Assembly (NCBI GenBank): GCA_020636105.1
Contig: JACJYL010000002.1
Coordinates: forward strand, 1,261,001-1,325,000
Source of the DNA: Lewinellaceae bacterium
Lineage (GTDB): Bacteria > Bacteroidota > Bacteroidia > Chitinophagales > Saprospiraceae
Reading direction: 5' to 3'
Length of the DNA stretch: 64,000 nucleotides
Position 1 is the stretch's first letter; each line of letters starts with the position of its first letter. Shown piece by piece: positions 1 through 8,193 of the stretch. The position numbers and the translations under genes are program-made. A model generated the notes under the pieces. The model saw nothing but the letters and a program-made list of their open reading frames with translations, made no database searches and was not told where the DNA came from.

Positions 1-842
1 AAAATCCTGAATTCATTCAACACCAACAGAAATATCTTGAAGTGGCTGCTGAATTAATTTTTGACCAACAAGAATTAGCTCGACAAAAATCTTTGGTTGT
101 ATCAAAAGCAGGGGTTGAAAAAAATGTGCAAAGACTTCAATCGCAGGTTAATATGAAAACCGCAACATTAAAGGGTATCGCCAAACAATTAGCTTATTTG
201 GGAATCAAAGTGGATGAATTATCACCGGATAATATTGTCGAACGAATCCCGATATACGCTCCTATGGGAGGTTATATTACTTCGATTAATATGCACAACG
301 GAATGTATGTCACACCTGAATTGGAACTGATGGAAATCGTCAATGAAAATCACCTGCATTTGGAGTTAGATATTTTTGAAAACGATATTGCCAATATAAA
401 GGAAGAACAGAAAATCAGCTATACCGTTCCTGCTTTGGGAAATACGGTTTATGATGGCGAAGTTCATATTATTGGAAAAGAATTCAATACCGAAAATAAG
501 ACGGTTCGTATTCACGGTCATCTTGAAAAAGTACGCCCCCGATTCATCAAAGATTTATTCATTGAAGCTAAAATTTGGTTGACCGACCAAACGGTACAGG
601 CATTACCTGAAAAAGCAATCATCAAAGATGGGGCTTCTTCTTACATCTATGTCGCTAATGACAAAACAGATGAAGACGAAATGAAGTTTGAACAAATCAT
701 GGTAATACCAAGTACTACTGACAAGGGCTTCACTTCCGTAAAATTGATTGATAAAATTCCTGATGGGATGAAAATAGTAACAAATGGAGCTTATTATGTT
801 TATGCTCAATCTAAAGCAGGAGAGTTGGAGCATAAACATTAA
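1..842 (+). CDS. RND efflux periplasmic adaptor (CzcB/CusB-like), 5' truncated
   Basis: The reading frame is open from the first bases of the window (frame of base 3) to the stop at 842, so this is the C-terminal part of a gene that begins upstream. The visible part holds the end of a coiled-coil hairpin (Gln/Lys-rich residues around the first 60 codons), a lipoyl/barrel-sandwich return strand (IYAPMGGYITSI) and a beta-barrel (HLELDIFENDIANI), the usual order in membrane-fusion adaptors of heavy-metal RND pumps. It would bridge an inner-membrane pump to a TolC-type channel. The tail is His-containing (ELEHKH). The matching pump and channel genes probably lie just left of the window. Family assignment is firm; the metal is not determinable. 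Confidence 0.8.
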   Translation, partial: NPEFIQHQQKYLEVAAELIFDQQELARQKSLVVSKAGVEKNVQRLQSQVNMKTATLKGIAKQLAYLGIKVDELSPDNIVERIPIYAPMGGYITSINMHNGMYVTPELELMEIVNENHLHLELDIFENDIANIKEEQKISYTVPALGNTVYDGEVHIIGKEFNTENKTVRIHGHLEKVRPRFIKDLFIEAKIWLTDQTVQALPEKAIIKDGASSYIYVANDKTDEDEMKFEQIMVIPSTTDKGFTSVKLIDKIPDGMKIVTNGAYYVYAQSKAGELEHKH

Positions 843-853
843 TGATAAAAATT

Positions 854-892
854 GGTGGTGCTATTCCAAGCACTACCACCTCTTTAGTTTTG
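854..892 (+). terminator. Hairpin between adaptor and PII-like gene
   Basis: GGTGG-TGCT (854-862) pairs with AGCA-CTA-CCACC (869-880) around a short loop, followed by a T-rich stretch. It may be a weak terminator or attenuator after the RND adaptor. The bases at 885-892 (TAGTTTTG) also match the Bacteroidota -7 box TAnnTTTG, so a separate promoter for the PII-like gene is possible, although I see no well-spaced -33 TTG. Confidence 0.35.
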
Positions 893-908
893 AATAAAAA
901 ATGAAAAA

Positions 909-1247
909 ATGAAAGAAATAAAAGCATTTATAAAGCCTTCAAGAGTAACCAAAGTAGTAGAAGCCCTTGAAGCAGCAGGCTTCGAAAGTTTAACCCTGTC
1001 TAAAGGAGAAGGAACAGGTACGCATGAACGACCCGATGCAAGCCTTGATTTAGAGTATTTTTTTACCAATAGTTTGGTAGTAAAACTGGAACTGGTATGC
1101 CAGAACGAGGAGGCCGAAAAAGCAATTCAATTAATTTGTGAAAATGCACGTTCTCCTGAACCAGGAGATGGTATCATTTACATAACTGAGATTGAGGATG
1201 CCTTTAGTATTAAGACTAGAGAATCTCTTAAACGGTTTGATTTGTAA
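909..1247 (+). CDS. PII-like signalling protein linked to metal efflux
   Basis: A 112-residue protein with the PII/CutA-like ferredoxin fold pattern: it starts KEIKAFIKPSRVTKVVEAL, as classical GlnB/GlnK proteins do (KxIxAxIKPxKLxxVxxAL), and ends with IIYITEIEDAFSIKTRE, the position where PII proteins have their C-terminal nucleotide-binding strand. The T-loop region (about residues 36-55) differs from GlnB and lacks the uridylylated tyrosine motif. I recall a PII subgroup (PII-NG) encoded beside CzcA/CusA-type pumps. The placement directly after an RND adaptor fits that group, so a role in metal-efflux regulation is more likely than nitrogen control. Function is inference. Confidence 0.75.
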   Translation: MKEIKAFIKPSRVTKVVEALEAAGFESLTLSKGEGTGTHERPDASLDLEYFFTNSLVVKLELVCQNEEAEKAIQLICENARSPEPGDGIIYITEIEDAFSIKTRESLKRFDL

Positions 1248-1267
1248 ATGGGATATACAAGATTAAT

Positions 1268-1300
1268 GGGGAAGGAATTATTTTGTTCCTTCCCCTAAAA
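1268..1300 (+). terminator. Rho-independent terminator after the PII-like gene
   Basis: A perfect 10-bp stem, GGGGAAGGAA (1268-1277) and TTCCTTCCCC (1286-1295), with an 8-base loop, followed by TAAAATTTATTT. It sits 20 bases after the PII-like stop and ends 13 bases before the methyltransferase start, so it may separate the two transcription units or act as an attenuator. Confidence 0.65.
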
Positions 1301-1307
1301 TTTATTT

Positions 1308-1961
1308 ATGGTGCAATCATCAATAGAAGAAAGACAAAAACGAGCCATTCAATACTATGACAGGTTGGCAAAGATATACGATATTATCGCAGGCAAATGG
1401 TACTATCGCAAAGCCCGAAATTATGCCATTCAACAGATACAACTGAAAGAAGGGGAAGCCATCCTTAACCTCCCCTGCGGGACAGGGCAAAATTTTGAAT
1501 ATTTCCAGCGATATTTAAAAAGTACAGGAGTAGTCATTGGCATTGACCTATCAGATGGAATGATGGCACAAGCCAAAAAGAAAAAGGCTGAAAACAATTG
1601 GACAAATGTCAAAATCCTAAAAGGGGATGCCACAAAAATCACGAAAGATTGGATAGCAGAAAATGTATCCCCTCCTGTCCAAATAGATGCTGTATTGTGC
1701 GACCTGGGATTGTCAGGTTTTCCGCAATGGGAAAATATAATTGACAATATGCTTTCCCTTTTGAAACCAGGTGGCATTATGGTCATTATGGATTGGTACC
1801 TGCCTAAGCCTTCTTTGTGGGGAGCGTTTATTAAATGGATAGGGAAAGGCGAAGTGAACCGACCAATCTATCAATATTTAAAAACCAAAGTTGCTGAATA
1901 TTCTGTCAATACTTCTTTTAATCGAGGAGGGGTCTTTGTGGCAACTGGAATTAAAAAATAA
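1308..1961 (+). CDS. Class I SAM-dependent methyltransferase
   Basis: A 217-residue Rossmann-fold methyltransferase. Motif I is visible at residues 52-60 (ILNLPCGTG), the acidic residue that binds the ribose of SAM is in GIDLS (Asp80), and a post-motif region LLKPGGIMVIMDW lies near residue 150. The family resembles UbiE/ArsM-type small-molecule methyltransferases, but no conserved arsenic-binding cysteines stand out, so the substrate is unknown. It ends 4 bases before the start of the Zn/Cd ATPase, so the two genes are almost certainly co-transcribed and the methyltransferase probably works in the metal response, either on a metal(loid) or on a membrane lipid. Substrate assignment is speculation. 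Confidence 0.75.
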   Translation: MVQSSIEERQKRAIQYYDRLAKIYDIIAGKWYYRKARNYAIQQIQLKEGEAILNLPCGTGQNFEYFQRYLKSTGVVIGIDLSDGMMAQAKKKKAENNWTNVKILKGDATKITKDWIAENVSPPVQIDAVLCDLGLSGFPQWENIIDNMLSLLKPGGIMVIMDWYLPKPSLWGAFIKWIGKGEVNRPIYQYLKTKVAEYSVNTSFNRGGVFVATGIKK

Positions 1962-1965
1962 CAAT

Positions 1966-4002
1966 ATGAAAAAAGATAATCATATTCATACCCATGACGA
2001 AAACGGCAAAATGACTTGCTGTTCATTAGAAGAAAAAATAGATAAAAATACTACTCCGTTGATAGTTCGCCAGAGCGTTGAACATAATGAGGAAGACGGA
2101 CACGACCATTCAGATGAGCATAACCAAGATGGTGAACCTACTTGGAAAATATATTTCCCTTCAATAGTAAGTTTGGTATTACTTCTATCAGGATTAGCAA
2201 TAGAACATTTACTAAAAGCAAGTTTTTTCGCAGGTTGGGTAAAAGTAGTTTGGTACACACTTGCCTATTTACCTGTTGGTTTGCCCGTTATCAAAGAAGC
2301 GTGGGAATCCCTTCGAAAAGGCGAAGTATTTACCGAATTTTTTCTAATGAGCATTGCCACTATTGGAGCTTTTGCGATTGGAGAATATCCCGAAGGAGTG
2401 GCGGTAATGCTCTTTTACGCCATTGGAGAGTTATTCCAAACCGCAGCCGTAAAACGAGCTAAAAACAATATCAAAGCCTTGCTTGATGTCCGTCCAAAAA
2501 CGGCAAGTGTTCTAAGAAATGGAAATTATGAAACCATTAACCCCGAAACGGTACAAATAGGAGAAATTATTCAAGTCAAAGTTGGCGAGAAAATACCCTT
2601 AGACGGAACTTTGATTTCTAAAAAAGCAGCTCTCAATACCGCAGCACTTACGGGGGAAAGCAAACCGAAAAATGTCCAAAAAAATGAAAAGGTAATGGCT
2701 GGCTCTATCAATCTTGACGGTGTGATTGAAGTAGGAGTAGAAAAATTATTTAACGATAGTTCCATTGCCCGTATTCTAGAATTAGTACAAAACGCAACTT
2801 CTCGTAAATCAAAGACAGAATTGTTAATCAGGCGTTTGGCAAAAATCTATACGCCAATTGTGGTTTATTTAGCGATTGCTATTTGTGTAGTCCCCTATTT
2901 CTTTGTATCGGATTATCTGTTTGCAGATTGGCTATATAGGGCTTTGATTTTCTTAGTAATTTCCTGTCCTTGCGCTTTAGTAATATCTATCCCATTGGGA
3001 TATTTTGGAGGATTAGGCGCAGCTTCCAAAAATGGCATATTGTTCAAAGGGGCGACTTATCTCGACCAGTTGACAAAAGTAAACACTTTGGTCATGGACA
3101 AGACAGGTACAGTTACTAAAGGTGTTTTTAAGATTAAAGACATTGTATTGTTAGGTGATTTTAATGAAAGTAAATTCATGGAATTACTAATGGCAATTGA
3201 GGCAAAATCCACACATCCAATTGCCAAAGCAATTATGGCATATTCGAAAAATGGCATATTGTCCGAAGCGACCAATATTCAGGAAATTGCAGGAAAAGGG
3301 TTAAAAGGTGAAGTGGAAGGAAAAACGCTTTTAGTCGGCAACAAAAAGTTGATGGAGCAGTTCAATGTCATTATTCCGGCCGAAACAAATGAGATAGTAG
3401 AAAGCATTGTGATGGTGGGTATTGACAGTCAATTTGCAGGCTACATTACCATTGCGGATGAACTAAAAGAGGATGCAATTCAAAGTATCCAACAACTCCA
3501 AAAAGTAGGCATCAAACACCTAACCATGCTATCAGGTGATAAAAATTCTATCACACAAAAGGTAGCTAAAGAATTGGGTATTGAGGATGCCAAAGGTGGT
3601 CTATTGCCCGAAGACAAATTAAACGAAGTTGAAAAAATTAAAGAGGACCCCACTAAGGTGGTCGCTTTCGTTGGTGATGGCATCAACGATGCTCCTGTTT
3701 TAGCGCTAAGTGATGTTGGAATAGCAATGGGTGGTTTGGGAAGTGATGTTGCCATTGAAACTGCTGATGTTATTATCCAAACTGACCAGCCTTCTAAAAT
3801 TGTAACGGGTATCAAAATAGCGAAATCTACTCAACGGATTATTTGGCAGAATATCGTTTTAGCTTTTGGAGTGAAAGTAATTGTTTTGATTTTGGGGGCA
3901 GGTGGTTTAGCTACGATGTGGGAAGCGGTTTTTGCTGATGTGGGGGTGGCCTTGTTGGCTATTTTAAATGCGGTGAGGTTGCAGCGGATGGAGTGGAATT
4001 AG
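1966..4002 (+). CDS. Zn/Cd/Pb-type P1B-2 ATPase (ZntA/CadA-like)
   Basis: A 678-residue heavy-metal P-type ATPase exporting divalent soft metals from the cytoplasm at the cost of ATP. I start it at the ATG 4 bases after the methyltransferase stop, not at the longer upstream frame that overlaps that gene. The N-terminus has no HMA domain but is rich in His and Cys (HIHTHDE, CCSLEE, HNEEDGHDHSDEH), a probable metal-binding tail. Key motifs are CPC at 334-336 in a membrane helix, the phosphorylation site DKTGT with Asp378, and GDGINDAPVL. The last helix region (FADVGVALLAILNAVRL) has the Asp and Asn-Ala-x-Arg pattern typical of ZntA (P1B-2) rather than CopA. It is shorter than ZntA because the N-terminal HMA domain is missing. 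Confidence 0.9.
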   Translation: MKKDNHIHTHDENGKMTCCSLEEKIDKNTTPLIVRQSVEHNEEDGHDHSDEHNQDGEPTWKIYFPSIVSLVLLLSGLAIEHLLKASFFAGWVKVVWYTLAYLPVGLPVIKEAWESLRKGEVFTEFFLMSIATIGAFAIGEYPEGVAVMLFYAIGELFQTAAVKRAKNNIKALLDVRPKTASVLRNGNYETINPETVQIGEIIQVKVGEKIPLDGTLISKKAALNTAALTGESKPKNVQKNEKVMAGSINLDGVIEVGVEKLFNDSSIARILELVQNATSRKSKTELLIRRLAKIYTPIVVYLAIAICVVPYFFVSDYLFADWLYRALIFLVISCPCALVISIPLGYFGGLGAASKNGILFKGATYLDQLTKVNTLVMDKTGTVTKGVFKIKDIVLLGDFNESKFMELLMAIEAKSTHPIAKAIMAYSKNGILSEATNIQEIAGKGLKGEVEGKTLLVGNKKLMEQFNVIIPAETNEIVESIVMVGIDSQFAGYITIADELKEDAIQSIQQLQKVGIKHLTMLSGDKNSITQKVAKELGIEDAKGGLLPEDKLNEVEKIKEDPTKVVAFVGDGINDAPVLALSDVGIAMGGLGSDVAIETADVIIQTDQPSKIVTGIKIAKSTQRIIWQNIVLAFGVKVIVLILGAGGLATMWEAVFADVGVALLAILNAVRLQRMEWN

Positions 4003-4099
4003 CAGCCCCATGTATCATGCTCTTTCTAACAAATATTTTTCTTAATAAGAATAAATAGATGATAAAAGTTTCATATGTTAACTGACATTGATCACTAAC

Positions 4100-4125
4100 T
4101 TGGATAGTTTAATAGTCTAATTTTG
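4100..4125 (+). promoter_or_regulatory. Possible Bacteroidota promoter
   Basis: The box TAATTTTG at 4118-4125 matches TAnnTTTG exactly. A TTG lies at 4100-4102, but the spacer of 15 bases is shorter than the usual 17-23. It is placed 32 bases before the DUF6660 gene and would drive that gene and perhaps the lipoprotein after it. Confidence 0.35.
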
Positions 4126-4156
4126 TGTTTTAAATTAAAACTTCGTCCAATTTATT

Positions 4157-4468
4157 TTGAAAATAATTATTCAAATATTAATTATTCATGTTGCCTTTTT
4201 GGGCAATTTCCCTAATCAGTGTAACTGTAATAATGGACAAAGTGGTATGGACGATTATTCTTGTAAAGATGATGGTCTCGGGAACAAACACCCTAATTCG
4301 TGTTCACCATTTTGTGGACATTTTTGTTGCGGTATAACAATCAATATTGTTGAAATTGCACAGCTTGAATTCCAGAGGATTCCACCTCCTGAAGAAGAAA
4401 TATTTTATTATCAACAGTCCATTCTGTCAAACTTTTTTCACGCTGTTTGGCATCCTCCTAAAGCATAA
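4157..4468 (+). CDS. DUF6660 family small secreted protein
   Basis: A 103-residue protein with a hydrophobic N-terminus, a Cys cluster around residues 49-58 (CSPFCGHFCCG) and a C-terminal FFHAVWHPPKA. This combination (CSPFC...CC near the middle and a W-x-PP-K ending) is what I know as DUF6660, a Bacteroidota-only family found next to copper and other metal efflux genes. The only usable start is TTG at 4157; an in-frame stop lies just upstream and no ATG is available before the Cys-rich part. Its role is unknown. The cysteines and histidines suggest periplasmic metal binding, which is inference. Confidence 0.65.
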   Translation: MKIIIQILIIHVAFLGNFPNQCNCNNGQSGMDDYSCKDDGLGNKHPNSCSPFCGHFCCGITINIVEIAQLEFQRIPPPEEEIFYYQQSILSNFFHAVWHPPKA

Positions 4469-4551
4469 TATTCTTATTCCTCCGGCCTTTTATGAAAAGG
4501 TTTTTATTAGATGCAGCTTTTGCATTAATTAATGACTTATAAAGTAATATT

Positions 4552-5100
4552 ATGAAAAACGTAAAAATAAATTTGATGGCTATTGCAGCGATGATAGCCA
4601 TATTGTTTTCTTCTTGTGATAAATTGGATCTTGTTTCTAATAATCAGTTTGGAGATATATTAGGCACCTATACAGGTACAATGGTTAACGATAATGACCC
4701 GGGTACAATTTTTGATGCTACCGCTGTGGTGACAATGGGAATAGATTCGATTTTACAAATCCATTGTTTTACTGAGCACTTTGATACCACTATTATGCTT
4801 GATACCTATCACCATGGTGACAGTATTATGGTTTGTAATACCGGTCAGGATTTTTTCAATGAATATGGACACCACCAATCAGGACATTCAAATAACTGTA
4901 ATGGTATGATGGGCAATGGAATGATGGGTAACACGGATAATCCTTCATGCGAATGGGAAGAACATATGGCCAATGATCATAACCCTGGTGATAGGCATTT
5001 TGGAAGTTTTAATACACTAGACAATTCTTTTGGTTATGACTTTGGAATGCAATCCAACGGTTTGAATTATTTTAAAAAATTTAGAGGTACAAAAGAATAA
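4552..5100 (+). CDS. Met/His-rich lipoprotein, unknown function
   Basis: A 182-residue predicted lipoprotein: a signal peptide ends in the lipobox FSSC with Cys22. The mature part is acidic, with several His pairs and a Met/His/Asn-rich stretch around residues 105-145 (GHHQSGHSNN, GMMGNGMMGN). Met- and His-rich segments are typical of proteins that bind Cu(I) in the periplasm, and the neighbours are metal genes, so a copper-binding surface or periplasmic protein is a fair guess. I do not recognise the family. It lies 84 bases after the DUF6660 gene on the same strand and is followed by a strong terminator. Confidence 0.65.
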   Translation: MKNVKINLMAIAAMIAILFSSCDKLDLVSNNQFGDILGTYTGTMVNDNDPGTIFDATAVVTMGIDSILQIHCFTEHFDTTIMLDTYHHGDSIMVCNTGQDFFNEYGHHQSGHSNNCNGMMGNGMMGNTDNPSCEWEEHMANDHNPGDRHFGSFNTLDNSFGYDFGMQSNGLNYFKKFRGTKE

Positions 5101-5141
5101 AGATTTTTTTTATTTCTAAATCTCATAAATAAACTTGATAC

Positions 5142-5182
5142 ATCCCGAATTTTACCTGACGGCAAAATTCGGGATATTTTTT
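5142..5182 (+). terminator. Strong rho-independent terminator
   Basis: A 12-bp perfect stem (5142-5153 with 5164-5175; core TCCCGAATTTT / AAAATTCGGGA), a 10-base loop and a T run at 5177-5182, placed 41 bases after the lipoprotein gene. It closes the plus-strand metal operon. Confidence 0.8.
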
Positions 5183-5214
5183 CGTAACCTATTGATTGTC
5201 AATCCTCCGGGTAT

Positions 5215-5485
5215 TTATTTTTCGGCCTTATGGATTTTTGGGTAACAATTCTTAGTGTAGATTTTGAGGGCTGGCCTCGTGAAAGCACCCATGTTTGAGC
5301 CTGCCTTCCGTCGCAGTCGCGGAGCAGGCAGGCCTGACAAAGGAAGGCGAGCCTGCCTGACGGCATAGGCAGGTTTGGGTGCGTGGCCAAAATTGAACCT
5401 GCCTGCAGCAGCAGGCTTAGATTTGTCCAAAAATACATAAAGCCTTGATTTTTTGGTACTTTTTTATCAAGAAAAAAGTACATAA
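5215..5485. repeat. Palindrome-rich intergenic repeat element
   Basis: The stretch contains several GCAGGCAGG / CCTGCCTG blocks in both orientations (5311-5418) and a hairpin GTACTTTTTT (5456-5465) / AAAAAAGTAC (5472-5481). It is much richer in G and C than the flanking metal genes. In the minus direction part of it reads LDKKVPKNQGFMYF, a peptide I associate with a dispersed non-coding repeat in Bacteroidota genomes that is often mis-called as a gene. I therefore call it a repeat (REP/MITE-like) and not coding sequence. No transposase is attached. Confidence 0.5.
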
Positions 5486-5605
5486 TTAATTGAAAATCAA
5501 TTCTTTAAAATGGATAAAATTGGTTAAACTCTAAAAACCAATACAATTAATTCTATTTACAAAAAATTCGGGATGATTCATGTTTTTTTCTAAGTGCCAA
5601 CCGTT

Positions 5606-5821
5606 CTATAACTCTATAAGCTCTGCATTGAATCCTGCTTTTTGGACAGTATTTTTGATTTCTCCAGCAGTTAAACCAGTGGATTGAACAGTCAATATTC
5701 TATCAATACTGGCCAAGTCGACTGCCCATGCTTCAATTTGATTCTCATTATCTAAAACAGGAGTCACTTTTGATAAACATCCTGTACAATTTATGTTCGT
5801 TTTAAATTTTAATTCATTCAT
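5606..5821 (-). CDS. Small HMA (heavy-metal-associated) protein
   Basis: A 71-residue single HMA domain with the metal site NCTGC (Cys12 and Cys15), the length of CopZ-type copper chaperones. The usual GMTCxxC is changed to INCTGC. It starts 29 bases after the CopA stop on the same strand, so it is probably translated from the same mRNA and delivers or buffers Cu(I) for CopA. The sequence is somewhat divergent from CopZ in its second half, so a chaperone role is probable but not certain. Confidence 0.75.
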   Translation of the reverse strand: MNELKFKTNINCTGCLSKVTPVLDNENQIEAWAVDLASIDRILTVQSTGLTAGEIKNTVQKAGFNAELIEL

Positions 5822-5850
5822 AATCTTTAATTTTTTTCTTTGAAATTTAA

Positions 5851-8103
5851 TTATAATTTGCTTGCTTTTAAACGAAGGCTATTGGCTACCACCGAAACTG
5901 AACTAAATGCCATGGCTCCCCCGGCGATCATAGGATCAAGCAAAAATCCATTTATCGGATACAACAGGCCCGCTGCTATTGGAATTCCTATGAGGTTGTA
6001 AATAAAAGCCCAGAATAGATTTTGACGGATATTCAAAACGGTTCTTTTTGATAATTCCAGTGCTTTGGGTATAACACCTAAATCGGAGGTGATCAAGGTC
6101 ATTTTGGCTACATCCATTGCAATATCGGAACCATGTCCCATGGCGATACTTACATCTGCCTGGGCTAAGGCATGAGAATCGTTAATTCCATCACCGACCA
6201 TGGCAACTATTTTCCCCTTCTCCTGAAGATCCTTTATAAATTCTGCTTTGCCTGAAGGAAGTACCTCTCCTTGGTAATTTTTTAAGTTGACTTGGTCGGC
6301 TACTGCTCGGGCCGTTTCTCTATTATCTCCAGTGAGCATAAAGATTTCTATTCCCCTGTTTTGGAGTGTTTGAATGGCCTGCTTTGAAGAAGGTTTGATT
6401 TTGTCTGAAATGGCCAGGATTCCTAATGCTTTTATTTGAGTTGCAAAAAAGATTACCGTTTTTGCTTTTGATCGCCATTCTGAAGCTTTTTCCAAAAGCA
6501 AATTTGATATAGCTACTCCATGTTCACCCAGAAGCCCGGTATTACCAACCAAATAATTGGTGCCTGATTTATCTCTTGCTTCAATACCTCTTCCTGTAAT
6601 ACTATTGAAATCCATTAAGTCTGCTTGCTGCACACCCTCTCCTTTGAGCTTTTGAACCACTGCTTCGGCCAACGGATGTTCAGATTGTGATTCCATCGCC
6701 AACAAAATCGGTTTAAGTTGATCAGCCTGATTTTGATCTTCCCAAAACATATCCGTAACAGTGGGTTTTCCTTCCGTGATGGTTCCTGTTTTATCTAAAA
6801 CGATGACGTTTACTTTATGACTTAACTCCAGGCTTTCAGCATCTTTTATCAGGATGTTATTTTCGGCGCCTTTACCAACTCCGACCATTATGGCGGTAGG
6901 TGTTGCCAGACCAAGAGCACATGGGCAGGCAATAACTAAAACAGTTACGGAGGTTAAAATGGCATGGCTAAAGGCATTTTCTCCTCCAATTATCATCCAG
7001 GAAATAAAAGTAATTACAGCAATCCCCATTACAACAGGCACAAACACTCCTGCTATCTTGTCAACTAACTTTTGAACCGGAGCTTTACTTCCCTGAGCTT
7101 CCTGAACCATTTTAATAATTTGTGACAACAATGTTTCTCCCCCTACTTTTTCTGCCGTAATACGAAAACTTCCTTTTTGATTGATCGTCCCGGCAAATAC
7201 TTTCTCTCCTTCTATTTTTTTAACAGGAACAGGTTCCCCTGATATCATGCTTTCATCCACATAGGAGCGTCCTTGAATCACTTCACCATCCACAGGAACT
7301 TTTTCTCCCGGTCGGACAATGATTTCGTATCCTTTTTGCACCGAAGCAATAGGCATGTCTACTTCCTTACCATCTATGATGGCTTTTAAGGATTTGGGCT
7401 GAAGCCCCATCAAATTTTTAATGGCGGAAGAAGTGTTGGATTTAGCTTTCTCTTCCAGTAATTTTCCTAAAGAAATAAAAGTGATGATCACCGTAGCTGC
7501 TTCATAATACACATGGGGTTGTATTCCACGGCTTAACCAAAATTCAGGAAAAACAGTATTGAAAAAACTAAATAAAAACGCAATCCCGGTACTTAAAGCT
7601 ACAAGGGTATCCATATTAGCTTTACCGTGCCTGGCTTGTTTATAAGCATTGATAAAGAAGTAACGTCCAAACCAGAATAAAACGGGAATGGTCAACGCCA
7701 ATGAGATCCACCTTCCTGCCTCCCACTCCATAAAGAACATACCGATTATAAAAACCGGCAATGTTAAAATGGCGGAGGATTTAGTCCGCTGCTTTATCTC
7801 ATTATAATGTTTTAATTGTAACAATTGCTGCACTTCAGCCGGATCATCTTCATCGATGATCAGATCATACCCCACAGACCTAAGTGCATTTTGCAGATCA
7901 TTGGTTGTAATAGTAGGTTCATATTCTACAAGTACTGAACTGCTGGCAAAATTTACACTTGCATTGGCAACACCTTCTGTTTGGTTAAGAATGGATTCCA
8001 CACTGGAAGCACAAACGGCACAAGTCATACCTGTTACAGGAAAAGTATTTTTTACGGATTTGTCAGCCTTTTTTTTATTTGTCAGTACATCTGTAGAAAT
8101 CAT
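5851..8103 (-). CDS. copA: Cu(I)-exporting P1B-1 ATPase CopA
   Basis: A 750-residue copper P-type ATPase. In order: one N-terminal HMA domain with GMTCAVC (Cys28, Cys31), membrane helices, the phosphatase-domain TGE-type motif (ISGEPVPV), the transmembrane metal site CPC (393-395), the phosphorylation site DKTGT (Asp437), HP motif (SEHPLAEAV) and GDGINDSHAL. The last helices carry YNLIGIPIAAG and MAFSSVSVVANS, the Tyr-Asn and Met-Ser-Ser signature of Cu(I) transporters. It exports Cu(I) from the cytoplasm to the periplasm, where the Cus system takes over. The gene follows two CxxC-AraC regulators on the same strand. Confidence 0.93.
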   Translation of the reverse strand: MISTDVLTNKKKADKSVKNTFPVTGMTCAVCASSVESILNQTEGVANASVNFASSSVLVEYEPTITTNDLQNALRSVGYDLIIDEDDPAEVQQLLQLKHYNEIKQRTKSSAILTLPVFIIGMFFMEWEAGRWISLALTIPVLFWFGRYFFINAYKQARHGKANMDTLVALSTGIAFLFSFFNTVFPEFWLSRGIQPHVYYEAATVIITFISLGKLLEEKAKSNTSSAIKNLMGLQPKSLKAIIDGKEVDMPIASVQKGYEIIVRPGEKVPVDGEVIQGRSYVDESMISGEPVPVKKIEGEKVFAGTINQKGSFRITAEKVGGETLLSQIIKMVQEAQGSKAPVQKLVDKIAGVFVPVVMGIAVITFISWMIIGGENAFSHAILTSVTVLVIACPCALGLATPTAIMVGVGKGAENNILIKDAESLELSHKVNVIVLDKTGTITEGKPTVTDMFWEDQNQADQLKPILLAMESQSEHPLAEAVVQKLKGEGVQQADLMDFNSITGRGIEARDKSGTNYLVGNTGLLGEHGVAISNLLLEKASEWRSKAKTVIFFATQIKALGILAISDKIKPSSKQAIQTLQNRGIEIFMLTGDNRETARAVADQVNLKNYQGEVLPSGKAEFIKDLQEKGKIVAMVGDGINDSHALAQADVSIAMGHGSDIAMDVAKMTLITSDLGVIPKALELSKRTVLNIRQNLFWAFIYNLIGIPIAAGLLYPINGFLLDPMIAGGAMAFSSVSVVANSLRLKASKL

Positions 8104-8193
8104 TGTGGATATTATTTTTTTAATCCTACAAAATTGGGCAATACTTCACTAATAAGTATTACAGTATTTTGACAAAGGGTTTCAAAGTTTTGT

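Noticed and set aside
1891..1965. Longer start for the Zn/Cd ATPase
   Set aside because: It would overlap 70 bases of the methyltransferase; the ATG at 1966, 4 bases after that stop, gives a natural His-rich N-terminus.
5199..5483. Minus-strand frame reading LDKKVPKNQGFMYF
   Set aside because: Lies wholly in a palindromic GC-rich repeat. The peptide is of the kind that recurs as a mis-called frame in dispersed Bacteroidota repeats.
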